Shown piece by piece: positions 49,601 through 58,745 of a DNA stretch of 64,000 nt (within the stretch, counting starts at the first letter, position 1; each line of letters begins with the position of its first letter). The stretch is taken from NCBI RefSeq assembly GCF_019059575.1, contig NW_024881860.1, forward strand, positions 536,782 to 600,781, given 5' to 3'. The translations under genes and the position numbers were made by a program. Under the pieces are notes generated by a model that was not told the DNA's origin, did no database searches, and saw only the letters and a list, made by a program, of their open reading frames with translations. The stretch comes from Amphibalanus amphitrite (Eukaryota > Arthropoda > Thecostraca > Balanomorpha > Balanidae).

Positions 49601-52600
49601 CCAGGCATGGTAGTCAGGGCAGAGTGTGCAGGAAGGAGGGAGGCGAGAGTCAACGAGTCAGCTGTGCACAGTTCCAGGTATGAGGCCATGGCTGAGTGTT
49701 CGGGAAGGAGGTAGGCGGCAGTCAACAGGTCAACTATGCATGGTTCCAGGTATGAGGACCAGGGTGAGTGTGCGGGAAGGAGGGAGGCGGCAGTCAACAG
49801 GTCAAGTATGCATAGTTCCACTCCAGGTATATGGTCCAGCTGAGTGCATGAGAAGGAGGGGGAAACGACTGGTCACCTCTTCAGGCTGCGGGTTGCGGAG
49901 GGAGGTGACATGTCAGCCTCATATGAACACCACGACCGGTCAGCCATGGAGCTCCCAGGAGGTAGCTGACCGGTCAACTCCGTAATTCCACGACTCCTAA
50001 AGCCCCTCGAACATTGCAGCAAGCCATTAGGTAAGACACCTGAAGAAAGGCGGTAGGCTGTTTGTAATTGTCATAATGACTGTTGTTGTTGCGGGTATCT
50101 GACCCATTTAGACGAGATCGTTGTTAGGTACCCACCATTATGAACCATTCAATATAGGTACTGACAGTTCTACATAGGTAGTTAGCATGACCTGGATCTT
50201 ATACTGGATTGTTATGGTTAACGAATAACGACCCAATTAGCATCGGACAAAGAGAAAAGCGGATTACGTATGACGAAATATATCTACCTACTCAGAAGCC
50301 CAACCGTGCACCGCACAACACAAAATTCGGGATGTCGCAAAGGTAAGACAGAAAAGCTCGACTAAGGTAGGCATGTAGGATGATGAGTGGCCATGTGACC
50401 ATGGTTTAGGTATATATTTCTAGTCAACATGGAGCATGTTCAGCCAGGGGGCTTATTTAGCAGACGGCTCGTGCAGTGCAGCCCGCACCTCGAAGCCGCG
50501 GCTTTCACCGGCCGTGGGCAGAAAAGTCCTCGGTGGCCCGGTCGGACCGGTTGCAGGCCGGCCAGGGCGGCGGTGGCGGCGCGGCCGGCACCAAATCCGG
50601 CGCAGAACCGCGCCGTATCGGCCGGCTCACCGTTAACCAGGCACGGCTTCCCGAGCCGCGCCGGGTACGGCACATCTGCGGCACAAAGAGCGCCCTGCGC
50701 CGCCCACACCGCCCGGCGCCCTTTGTTATCGAGAGGAGCCGATGGCCCGGGCGGAAACACGCCAGTAGCCGCTGTGGACGCCGTCACCCGATGAGCAGGA
50801 AGCCATTGTGGCGCTGTCCGGCCGGGCCGTATCTCGGACTGTGGTTCGATGGGGGGGGGGGGGGCAGTCGGACGATGTCCACCGTCCGCTGTCCGCTGTC
50901 CGCTGTCCAGCCCGGCGTATCCCACTGTTCATTGTCCGGCCGAGGTGTATCTTGGACTGCCGCTCAACAGCGGGGGGGGGGGGATGGTCGGACAATGTCC
51001 GCTGTCCGCTGTCCAGCCCGGCGTATCCCACTGTTCATTGTCCGGCCGAGGTGTATCTTGGACTGCCGCTCGGCGGCGAAGGGGGGGGGGGCGGTCGGAC
51101 AATATCCACTGTCCACTGTCTGCTGGACCCAGACGGACTCCACTCTTTGGGCGTCTCCACATACCGAGAGTAACTGCCGACCGACAGATTGTGGCGGCAG
51201 CGCCCCTCTGCCGTCGGCCGGCCGGCCTCCAGAGCCGTGCGCCGCCCCTGGCTGGCGATCAGTCCGGGTCAGACACGACTTGACGGACCAGGCGCCGGCT
51301 CTCACGGCTGCAGTGGGGTCTGCAGCGGCGCCAGACAGTCGGACAGGCCTTCCCTCCCTCCCTGTCTGATCGCCGGTCGACCGAGCCGCGGCAGGGACAA
51401 AAACGACACGGTGCCGGCGCCACGTGCCGTGGGTTGCGGCGCGTGCCGGTCACTGATACGTGTCTTAATGAGGGGACGGTTCAGGTCGGGTGGCTGGCGC
51501 AGGAATGCGAGGAGGAAACGGACGAGTTATTCGAAATGAATCCAAAATGAGTCTCCCAAAATCCGGTGAAGGAGTGGTGGAGGCTAAAACTCACACTGAA
51601 ATTGCACTAGACTTGAGACAAGTTGCATCATTTTGCGAGAGCCACTGAAACCGATGGACGGATGGAACGTCGAACTGTTTCCTTTTTAGGTGCCGATGGA
51701 CCAATCGTCTGTCAGCAGTCGATAGCGATTCACCAGCACATGTAACGGCTTACAGGCAATGCGCTGCGGAATGTCCTTGACATAGTTTGGAGTGGACTTA
51801 ACACCTGCCTTATGTAGCCATCCCAGACTGCATGAAGACTGAACACCTGTTTTCAGGAGCTGCAAGTCTTGCCTGCACTGGGTCCAGCACCTGTTTTACT
51901 AGCGATCTAACCGGACCTCCATGTACAGCATCCAGCAGCAGCTGACCGACACAGTCCGCGTCGCGCTCCGTCGACCAGATTACCTCGTCCGCATCTGCGT
52001 CCGAGGAGCAGCTCGCGGCTGCCTGGCCGGACCGTGTGAACGTGCAGGGTGCGCAGCCGGCCAGAGCAGGCGTCCCACAGACCTGGGAACTGGCATCCGC
52101 CGCCGCTGCTGCCGGCAGAGCACGCTGCCGGCTCCGACACCGTCAAACCGTTACAGTGGCGGTGAGAATTAGTGACCGACTCAGAAGATTGACGCCGAGA
52201 TGACTGTCGTAAACGGCGCCAGTTATGTGATTGGCGGCGTTTTGGGCTTCCGGTCCCGGCTGCACGTAGTGTTATGGACATGTGACGAGCCGTTTTTGTT
52301 GTAATTTACGCTGAATGGCGCGCAATGACATTCAGTCGTAGTCGTACAGTAGGTCTACAAAATAAGTCCTCTCCGTATCCGGGCAGGTGGCGCCTGAGTA
52401 GCGCTCAGGCGCTAACTGCCCGCTGGTGATCCGCATACGGAGAGGACTTATTTTGTAGACCTACTGTACACACAGCTAGGCAACGGTGCAAAGTAACTAT
52501 ATGCTTTTGATACTTGAAGTATGTAAAATGAGCTTGAAAACTAGTTGGTTGTGGGTTGGAGCATTCAAGTTTGCCAAATACCTACCTTGATGAAAATAAC

Positions 52601-53783
52601 TTTCGGCCAAATGGGCTCCACATCTAGAAAGAAAAATCACACCTTCAACCATTCCTTTCTTGCTTTATGAGACCAAACGTACGGAAGCCTGCAGACTCAG
52701 AGACCAAATGAGAGACCAAACCAAACGCCATATGTTCGAGGCATAGCGATTGGTTAAAACGAATACCTAATTTCCAGGTGCAAAATACAAAAATGAAAAC
52801 AAGGTGGGGGAAGAGGATAGAGACTGCTTTAGGGAAGTCGGAAGATAGTTTAGATCTCCATAACAAGTGTCAGGAATTGATGTATGTACACCGTACATCT
52901 ATTACGCTGTTTCAAGTTCGAAAAGCTGCGCTGGAACATTAAAAAAGGTAAGAAATCAGTCACCTTTCCCGGCACTAAACGGGCTAAGGGACCGCAACTA
53001 TAAGCATTTAACATCGATAAGGTAAGTTAAGTTATTAGACATAAGCGATCTGTACCTACTTAGATTGAAAGCCTCTGAGCTGCGGTGTTCACCTGGGGGT
53101 GGGGGTGGGGGTGGGTGGTGTGGTGGGGGGGGGGGGGGTACAGAGATATTCTATAAAGGGCCTCCTAATAAAACATCTCCCTTCTGCTCTCCACAATAAT
53201 AATCAATCAACTTTTCCTTTCTTTGACGACTTTTTCAAAATTCAAACCGACCTTTCGGCAGGCATTCTGTTTTCCTAAGAAGGCTCCCTTACCTCTACAT
53301 CCCTTCTTCAGGTGTCAGGCAGACTCTATCCAACTACCTTGGTGGGCTTGGTGGGCGGCAATGGTATGGAGGCCCTCCGTGTATGTATAGCCAGCGTAGC
53401 GCCCAATGTAAGGCCTGGTAGGTCCCTCAGTGTGTAAAGCCAACGTATGCACATCAGCTGCAAAGCCAACGGAGGCCCCTATACGTTTGCTAGTCAGAGG
53501 GGCCCCTCGTGTGTCAGCCAGCGGAGGCACCCTGCCCTCGGCACTCGGCCCGCGCTGCCCCTTTGTCCGTTGGCCATGCATAATAATCACCCTGAGGCGT
53601 CCGGCGGCGCCCGCACGCAGTCCCGCTGCAACGTCCCTCCGTTCGGGGCCTGTGCAACTGCAGCGGCCGGGGTCACCCAAGGTGAAAGTGCCAGGTGCCC
53701 CCGGGTCGGGCAGCGGGCCTACCTTTTCCGTGAGTGGCTACTGCGCCGAGCAGCAGCAGCAGCAGCGGCGCTGGCGACACCAT
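37661..53783 (-). CDS. Cuticlin-like ZP-domain membrane protein (377 residues, eight exons)
   Basis: Exons in reading order: 53,783-53,723; 46,738-46,637; 46,464-46,358; 45,786-45,614; 43,311-43,081; 42,181-42,034; 38,592-38,445; 37,824-37,661. All junction phases match, totalling 1134 bases. Exon 1 encodes a signal peptide (MVSPAPLLLLLLGAVATHGK). The ZP module starts at once: RIDCEREHMYAIVDV, CEPDMRNEKAIFH, SACGVTKIVNTKTGQ, LRLHCAYNG, then the ZP-C half with GCSVDPYLF, NVCIDVCEG and VQCSNGELGYG. That is eight cysteines, the classic ZP set. RRRRR follows, a furin-type site, and the protein ends with a hydrophobic tail (IVPATAAALLVALLVAL) that would anchor it. ZP proteins polymerise into apical extracellular matrix and cuticle after cleavage. 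The protein is compact, with no domain besides ZP; small insect ZP proteins such as quasimodo or cuticlin-type proteins are the nearest comparisons, but orthology is not assigned. Confidence 0.92.
37875..38100. repeat. Minisatellite of about 35 bp in the last ZP intron
   Basis: Six to seven copies of a CAGCACGGCACACAGGCGGG-ATAGGCGGGC-type unit lie in tandem between exons 7 and 8. It is non-coding; the Cys/Pro-rich frames through it are artefacts. Confidence 0.85.
38572..39060. repeat. Exon-edge minisatellite at ZP exon 7 acceptor, with (GGTCA)n
   Basis: The acceptor edge of exon 7 (on the + strand CTCTCCGTTACTGCACTG) recurs in the intron with growing divergence near 38,640, 38,786, 38,863, 38,952 and 39,029. 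A GCGGCCGTAGCC-like stretch accompanies it where preserved. Between copies there are arrays of GGTCA, densest at 38,665-38,760. The real acceptor is best placed at CCTCGCCCATAG (exon from 38,592), which keeps the ZP cysteine context VQCSNG. Confidence 0.8.
39061..42033. other. Remainder of ZP intron 6
   Basis: It contains a CpG-rich block at about 40,850-41,100 with CCGCCCCCGCCCCCGCCCCG next to GTATATC. This could be an internal promoter, but no exon follows convincingly. A 216-codon frame on the minus strand (40,670-41,320) has no recognisable domain. Otherwise there is nothing to report. Confidence 0.4.
42690..43110. repeat. Exon-edge minisatellite at ZP exon 5 donor (seven copies)
   Basis: On the + strand the core ACCCACCCGTTGGTGAGCAG followed by CAGCTCCTC recurs at 42,699, 42,760, 42,811, 42,865, 42,945, 42,997 and 43,083. 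The last copy is the real exon end plus its GG|GTGGGT donor. Units are 51-86 bases and separated by CT-rich filler. The copies retain the donor sequence itself (GTGAGC or GTAAGC forms on the + strand concern the coding part; the intronic GTGGGT is intact in all). Unit lengths are not multiples of three. Confidence 0.88.
43297..43623. repeat. Exon-edge repeat at ZP exon 5 acceptor
   Basis: The exon-5 head plus acceptor (GTGATCTCCAGGATCCT on the + strand, 43,297-43,313) is copied at 43,404-43,420 exactly and at 43,607-43,623 with one or two changes. Accompanying GTAGAGTATCTCCTGGG units occur around 43,370 and 43,571. A G-run of about sixteen (43,316-43,334) sits directly beside the real acceptor. 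Confidence 0.7.
43624..45613. other. Remainder of ZP intron 4
   Basis: It includes a CpG-rich stretch at about 44,540-45,060 with several uncalled frames. No exon is supported. Confidence 0.4.
49135..49223. repeat. Two-copy 48-bp tandem repeat
   Basis: The unit begins CCTCACAGCAAAACCAGCCA and ends with AAGCCGGGTAAAGACGA; copies start at 49,135 and 49,183 and are nearly identical. Confidence 0.9.
49570..49860. repeat. Minisatellite of about 63 bp
   Basis: Four to five copies contain GGTCAACTATGCATGGTTCC, AGGTATGAGG and GGGAAGGAGGGAGGCGGCAG. It is non-coding. Confidence 0.85.
50812..51125. repeat. Three-copy GC-rich minisatellite with G-runs and GTCCGCT repeats
   Basis: Units of roughly 115 bases contain GTCCGGCCGAGGTGTATCTT, a 10-14-base G-run, CGGTCGGACAATGTCC and one to three tandem copies of GCTGTCC. 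They end CGTATCCCACTGTTCATT. Long frames across it (50,476-51,369) are compositional. Confidence 0.85.
52347..52466. mobile_element. 120-bp TA-flanked hairpin MITE
   Basis: TA (52,345-52,346 and 52,467-52,468) flanks perfect terminal inverted repeats of about 32 bases, starting CAGTAGGTCTACAAAATAAG. The central 55 bases fold again (GGGCAG...CTGCCC and GCGCCTGAG...CTCAGGCGC). The CAGT start and TA target fit a Tc1/mariner-type MITE. Confidence 0.9.
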
Positions 53784-54717
53784 GGTGGCAGAGCGGGCGG
53801 CGGCGGACGGGACGGTCACTGCTCACTGTCTGAGTCGCTCGCTCGGCTACTGGGCCGCTCCCATGCCCTCGCGCGCGCTGCACCGAGCCGACTGACCGGC
53901 CGGCCGGCCACAGCAGAAGACCGTCCAGCGCGCATGCGCCGGCCGCCGTCGCCGCCGCGGTGTCGCCGTCTCCGCCGAGATTTGAGTGGGCGGCAATGGT
54001 ACCGGCTGAGAACCGCACCGGCTCGGCTCGGCACAACAACAGATGGTGGGTGGGAGGGATGGCGGTGGTCGCGGTGTGGTCGAGCCCGCCGGTCAGCGCA
54101 CACCACCGCAGCGAGCCGGGCGACGCACAGAGACCCGTTACCCCGTCCGTGGCCGTCGAAACCGATACTGCCGGTCAGTGGTGGTAACGATACCCCACCC
54201 AACCGCCGCCCGAGCACCAGCGGGCGTCACCACCGGCACCAGCACCACCCGGCCAGCGGAGGCAAGCACTCCCAACCGACCACCCACCGCCGTCTGAGCA
54301 CCAGCGAGCGTCACCACCGCCAGCACCAATCGGTCACGGTGGTGTCGTGGGCGGCGCTGACCCGACCCTGACACTGTTAGAGACACACTCGAACGAGCGG
54401 GCACACCACGCCCAACGTCATCACAGGGGTCAATGGGTGACTGTCCCACAGGTCACGGTCGGGACTGGGGAATCGCCAAACCAAAGGCTAGTTTAATGAA
54501 AGGTCATGGGCATGATATTCCAGAATCTTATGCCTATAAGCGCTAGTCCAAGTTGGCTGGTTGGGTTCTGAAGTGTGTATGGAACAGCCGATTCGTCTTC
54601 AGGTGAGTGGCGTTATGAGGAGTGAGACGTGCGTAGTTAATAAACCCGCATTTCGGTCTGCTGCGCTTTCAAGCTCCAGCTGAATTTGTCCGTGCGTTTG
54701 TTAGTATGTCTGTCTTC

Positions 54718-54719
54718 AG

Positions 54720-54760
<41 letters not shown>

Positions 54761-54762
54761 GA
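54718..54762. repeat. (GTCT)n microsatellite
   Basis: About eleven tandem GTCT units. Confidence 0.95.
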
Positions 54763-56249
54763 TGTAAGACTGCGTCCCACTCTGAGTCTAATAAGTCCGA
54801 CTGTGTGTATCCAGCCGGCCAGTTCTCCGTAAATTTATATGAATGAACGCCCGGCTCAGTCTCGGACGCGGTCGGTCCGACGCGGGCTCCCACCGCGCCG
54901 GTCTATCACAGCGGGAGCGGTTCCCACTAACACAAATATTGCCGGAGCGGCGGCTCGACCACTATCGGGGGCGGTAACGGGCCGTCCCGTCACCGTCACG
55001 GCCGCTGGGAGCGCACGGCGACTCGCTCGCGCCGCCGAGGTGTGGACTATGGTCAGCGCACGCCGTCACGCTCCAGGGAGCTCGGCGACGGCATTATGTA
55101 TGACAGAGACGGACAGCGGAAGGACCGATTACCTGGAGTCCTGTCGGCTAGGTTACTGGGACACAGACGCGGGAACGGAATCAGGATAATTATGTTAGAA
55201 CCGATAGCTCCCATAGCTCCCGTTGACGAATACGCATGGTTTTGTTGATGTGGATCAAATGTGTTCTGGATTACATAACAATTTGTTGTCGTCAAAGATA
55301 TGTTATGAAGAAATCTGTTTCAGCTCTATGAACATATTTCTTCATGGCATGTTACATGTTGATTTAACTTGAACGTCAATAAAATAGGTACTTTGATGTT
55401 AAAGCATCTGATTTAGGTCTGATAGGCGAGTTCATTTTAACTTTTCCTGAGCAAGTGCGCTGACTGTTGGAAAGATTCGGCTACACTTGTAGCTACCTAC
55501 TATAAAGGGAATACCGGCCGAATTGGCCAAGTTTGTCATAGACAAGGTTAACTGAAGACGTTGGGCAAGCTATCCTGCACTAGTCTGAAAAATATATTCG
55601 TGGAAAGAACGGGAAACGTGCAGATTCAGCAGCGGGCAGGGCGCAGTTCCCTCAACAATCAAGATGGCCTCGTCGGCAACCAGAGATCTCCGTGAGTTAG
55701 CCGTCTTCAACAGAAAACCAAGATATTCGGCCTGCCGTAATAAAACACAGTTTGCGGATGGAAAAGTACTTTAGCTGATCAGCATGCATCCAGGCAGAAA
55801 AAATAGTTAGCGTGGCAAAAACACGCGACGCTCACTTCATGTAAAATGGGCACTGAACTAAATCAGCCTGGGCAGCGGAACAGACCTCCGATAATAAAAA
55901 AAACTTAACCATATAGAGCTGAACCACTCTTGCTGTTCCAATGTCCAGCCGAGTTTCATAATATTTGCCGCTCTTTAACATTAATTACCGATGGGCACTA
56001 CGGACCGGAAAATTGCACAGTTGGGACATTGCCCAGATTGCATACGTCGAGAATTTGTGTTTCCGTCTTACCATGTCATGCATCGCGCTGCAAAGATGGC
56101 GTTTCCGATCAGTAGCTGACTCTTGAATGCAAGCATCTGCTTGCTTTTTCAATTTCCTGCTTTATGTTTATCCTAGGCATAAGAATCGGAATATATTGTC
56201 ACTGCGACGTTGAAGTTTCCATGCGCCACGGATGTTAAGCAGTGTTACA

Positions 56250-56455
56250 AGCCAACTCCGCATTGAAGTCTTTGTGTGTTGCGGCACAGCCTGTCTGTCG
56301 AAGCCAACACAGCGTTGAAGTCTCGCTGTATTGCGGTGCAGTATGTCTGTCTCTGTATACAGGCCATTGTTTCATTGCAGTCTTTTTGTGTTGCGGTACA
56401 GTATCGAGATACATGCTAATGTAGCGTCGCAGTCTCCATATGTTGCGGGGCAGTC
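56250..56455. repeat. Degenerate tandem repeat of about 62 bp
   Basis: Four diverged units share GAAGTCT...TGT-TTGCGGYRCAGT, ending near 56,455. It is non-coding. Confidence 0.6.
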
Positions 56456-57050
56456 AAGGTAAAGTCAAAAGTGGTTAATGTCGGTAGCAAAGTTGCAGTC
56501 TCCATGGTTAAATCCGTTTCGAAACTTGACAGCTACCTTCGTTCTAGTGGTAAGTGGTTTGAAGCTATTTATTACGCTAATTGCTGAACTCTGCCGACAT
56601 GATAGAATATATCGTAGAGTCTTTGACAAATAGGTGTAATGTCTGACGGTCACAATTGATTGTCGGGATAGATAATTATTTTCGTCTGTCGTCTTCGAAC
56701 CAACAGAGAGCAAGACACCTGACAGGGCAAAGATGGATTTCGCAGGCGTGTGCAAACACATTAGGCAATCCCGGTGACCCAGGACAAAGAGCTCCTCCTC
56801 TGGGTGCATCAGGTGGTGACGTCACAGATGAGGCAGAGTGTGGGAGGCAGGTGAGGCAGAGCGTGGGAGGAGAGGTCAGAGGCGGACGACCCCGCCGGAT
56901 TCCCCGCATCCGATACCATCTCTGGACCAAGCCGGACAAAGGACGGCACACAGTGGCAAGTCAACGGCGCCGCGACAGGCGGGTGACATCATTAAATGAC
57001 GTCATGCCCACGATAGAGTCGCGGCAGAGTGGTGCAAACTGCAGATGTTG

Positions 57051-57215
57051 GATCACGCAGGTTCCGTCCAACAAAGCAGACTGTGGGTGACGTTACGATA
57101 CGGAGCAGCGTCACAATGCCGGGGTCACGTCAGGTTCCGTCTGACAAAGCAGTCTGTGGGGGACGTTACCATACGGAGCAGCGTCACAAAGACCAGGTCA
57201 CGTCAGGTTGCGTCA
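57051..57215. repeat. Tandem repeat of about 78 bp with TGACGT/GTCACGTCA motifs
   Basis: Two full units and a partial third share CAGGTTCCGTC, CAAAGCAG, CTGTGGG, GACGTTAC and ATACGGAGCAGCGTCACAA. TGACG/CGTCA half-sites of the CREB type recur within it. It lies upstream of the artichoke-like gene. Confidence 0.8.
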
Positions 57216-57559
57216 CAGGGCGGGGCCGCGTCCGGCGAGGTCATTTTGATGACGTTACTGGGGTGTTACACCGACCGGCTCGGCTGGACTGGCCGCCGGA
57301 CTGGCCAGCGTTATTGGTCCCGGGAAGTCTGAAGCCTCGCCGATACCGAGAGGCGAGCTGAGTTTGTAATGGTACAGCCGATAGTTAGTGGTTCAGAAAA
57401 AAAAGCTTGTGCCTGAAAGCACGCTTCGAAGTCATGAAATACAAATTATGAAAAACTATTCTTATTGCTAATAGGCCTAAAAACGCAGAGGAAGCCTCCA
57501 ACAGCAGCGCTCCACTTTCAGACACATCTCGGAGTGCCCCACCACTGCAGAGCTGTGTC

Positions 57560-57873
57560 CGAAGTATAGCATCCCAGCGCTGGGTGCCACGGGAGGGAGT
57601 GGCCGTCCGTCGTACCCGGGCATCTCGCCGGAGCCGGCCCGTTCACCTTGGAGCTCTGCTCTGTGCTCAGCTCGGCACGGCGCAGCGGCACGATCGGCGC
57701 CGGAGCGCCTCCTGGCGGCACGGCGCCGGCCGCGGGCGGGGCCACTTTCACCCGGCACAGCCGCCGACATCGACAGAGTCTGCCGAGAGCACGGAGCGAC
57801 ACCGCGACACACCGATACCGCTGAATGTGCGTGTGCGTGTGAGGGGACCTGAACACAGCTGGACTGGATACAG
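57560..57873 (+). other. Candidate non-coding leader exon of the artichoke-like gene
   Basis: A CpG-rich segment ends at a good donor, GATACAG|GTGAGAC (exon end 57,873), 690-840 bases before three acceptor sites that lead to the start codon region. The 5' end is not defined. No start codon in it continues in frame across the junction convincingly. Confidence 0.35.
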
Positions 57874-58539
57874 GTGAGACAGTGTTAGCTCTTGTTGGTG
57901 CAGGGAGGGGATAACATGGGGACTTCGGATATATGATGGGGAGAGGAGAAATCCCAACTGACCTTGATTTCTCTCTGCCCGAAAGCGTCCGTGACCTTGC
58001 TACACTTTGGTGCGGAGATGGGCACTTCTGGTCCATCGTTTTTAACTAACATATGGTGTTACGATGAGTTAGAATGCATTCTTGAAAATGTTTTTGAAGA
58101 CAGACGTCTTACCATAGGTTAGTGAAAGCCACGCATCTGGCGGAAGTGAAATTCAAGATAGTTTAATGCGTCGCAGAAAATCAAGTGCGGTAGGTGTCGC
58201 TATCGTGGCTAGAGTTTTGCGCCCGCGGGCAGAGACAGGTTTTGCTGCTTGCCACTGTTAGTTGCGCGCATCGAAAACATTAAGTCAGTTGTCAGTTTTG
58301 CCTATCTACTTAGATGGAAGATAATATGGTTTGGCCTTTCCTATCTCTGTTCAAGCACAGCTCAACGGCGAACTTTCCCGTCCTGTTTTATCTTCAACTG
58401 AACCTCCTTCCTTTAGCAGTCATCAACCATCGATTCTCCAGCCAGTCATGCCGCAGATTCTGCTGATCCCCCATCCCAGCGCTCCCCCGTTCCAAGACAT
58501 CGTCGTGACGCTGTTGGCCATTCTGTACCGTTTGCCGAC

Positions 58540-58745
58540 CCTCTCCCTCTATCCTTAGCCGACGCCATGCTGTGCCGCTGCCTGGCTGTGCTTGTATGTA
58601 CCCACTGCTAGTGCTGACCCCCTCCCCGCCTGCCCCCAGCCGTCGCGATGCTGTACCGCTGCCTGACTGGCATGCCCTCCGTTGACTCCCTCCTCCGCCC
58701 GCCCTCAGCCGTCGCCATGCTGTACCGCTGCCTGGCCGCGCTGCT
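58540..58745 (+). repeat. Triplicated acceptor plus start-codon segment
   Basis: A unit made of a pyrimidine tract, (C/T)AG, CCGTCGCC and ATGCTGTACCGCTGCCTG occurs three times: ATG at 58,567 (one Cys-for-Tyr change), 58,648 and 58,717. Spacings are 81 and 69 bases. The second ATG is in frame with the third; the first unit runs into a different sequence and meets stops. Only the third leads straight into a hydrophobic signal peptide. Confidence 0.85.

Larger units (their letters stand above)
46739..53722. other. ZP intron 1 (about 7 kb)
   Basis: Bounded by the signal-peptide exon and exon 2 (donor AAAG|GTAGGC, acceptor CTCTGTTACAG). It holds several tandem repeats (49,135; 49,570; 50,812), a TA-flanked MITE (52,347), a GC-rich block at 50,460-51,450 and a G-run-rich stretch at 53,093-53,140. 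TTGAAGTATGTAAAATGAGC followed by TTGAAAACTA at 52,513 is repeated exactly at 46,152 in intron 3. No other exon is recognised. Confidence 0.5.
53784..57500. other. Divergent upstream region of the ZP and artichoke-like genes
   Basis: 53,784-54,370 is CpG-rich and probably holds the ZP gene promoter on the minus strand. 54,840-55,170 is another CpG-rich stretch without a recognisable product. 55,200-56,240 has nothing notable. Long frames here (such as 53,430-54,371) have no domain and are antisense to the ZP first exon. Confidence 0.4.

Noticed and set aside
50476-51369. 297-codon frame on the plus strand
   Set aside because: It crosses a three-copy minisatellite and G-runs; all frames are open because of composition.
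53430-54371. 313-codon frame on the plus strand
   Set aside because: Antisense to the ZP signal-peptide exon and its CpG-rich promoter region; no domain found.
57477-58036. Overlapping frames on the minus strand before the artichoke-like gene
   Set aside because: CpG-rich leader region; no domain, and the opposite strand has a good donor consistent with a 5' UTR exon.
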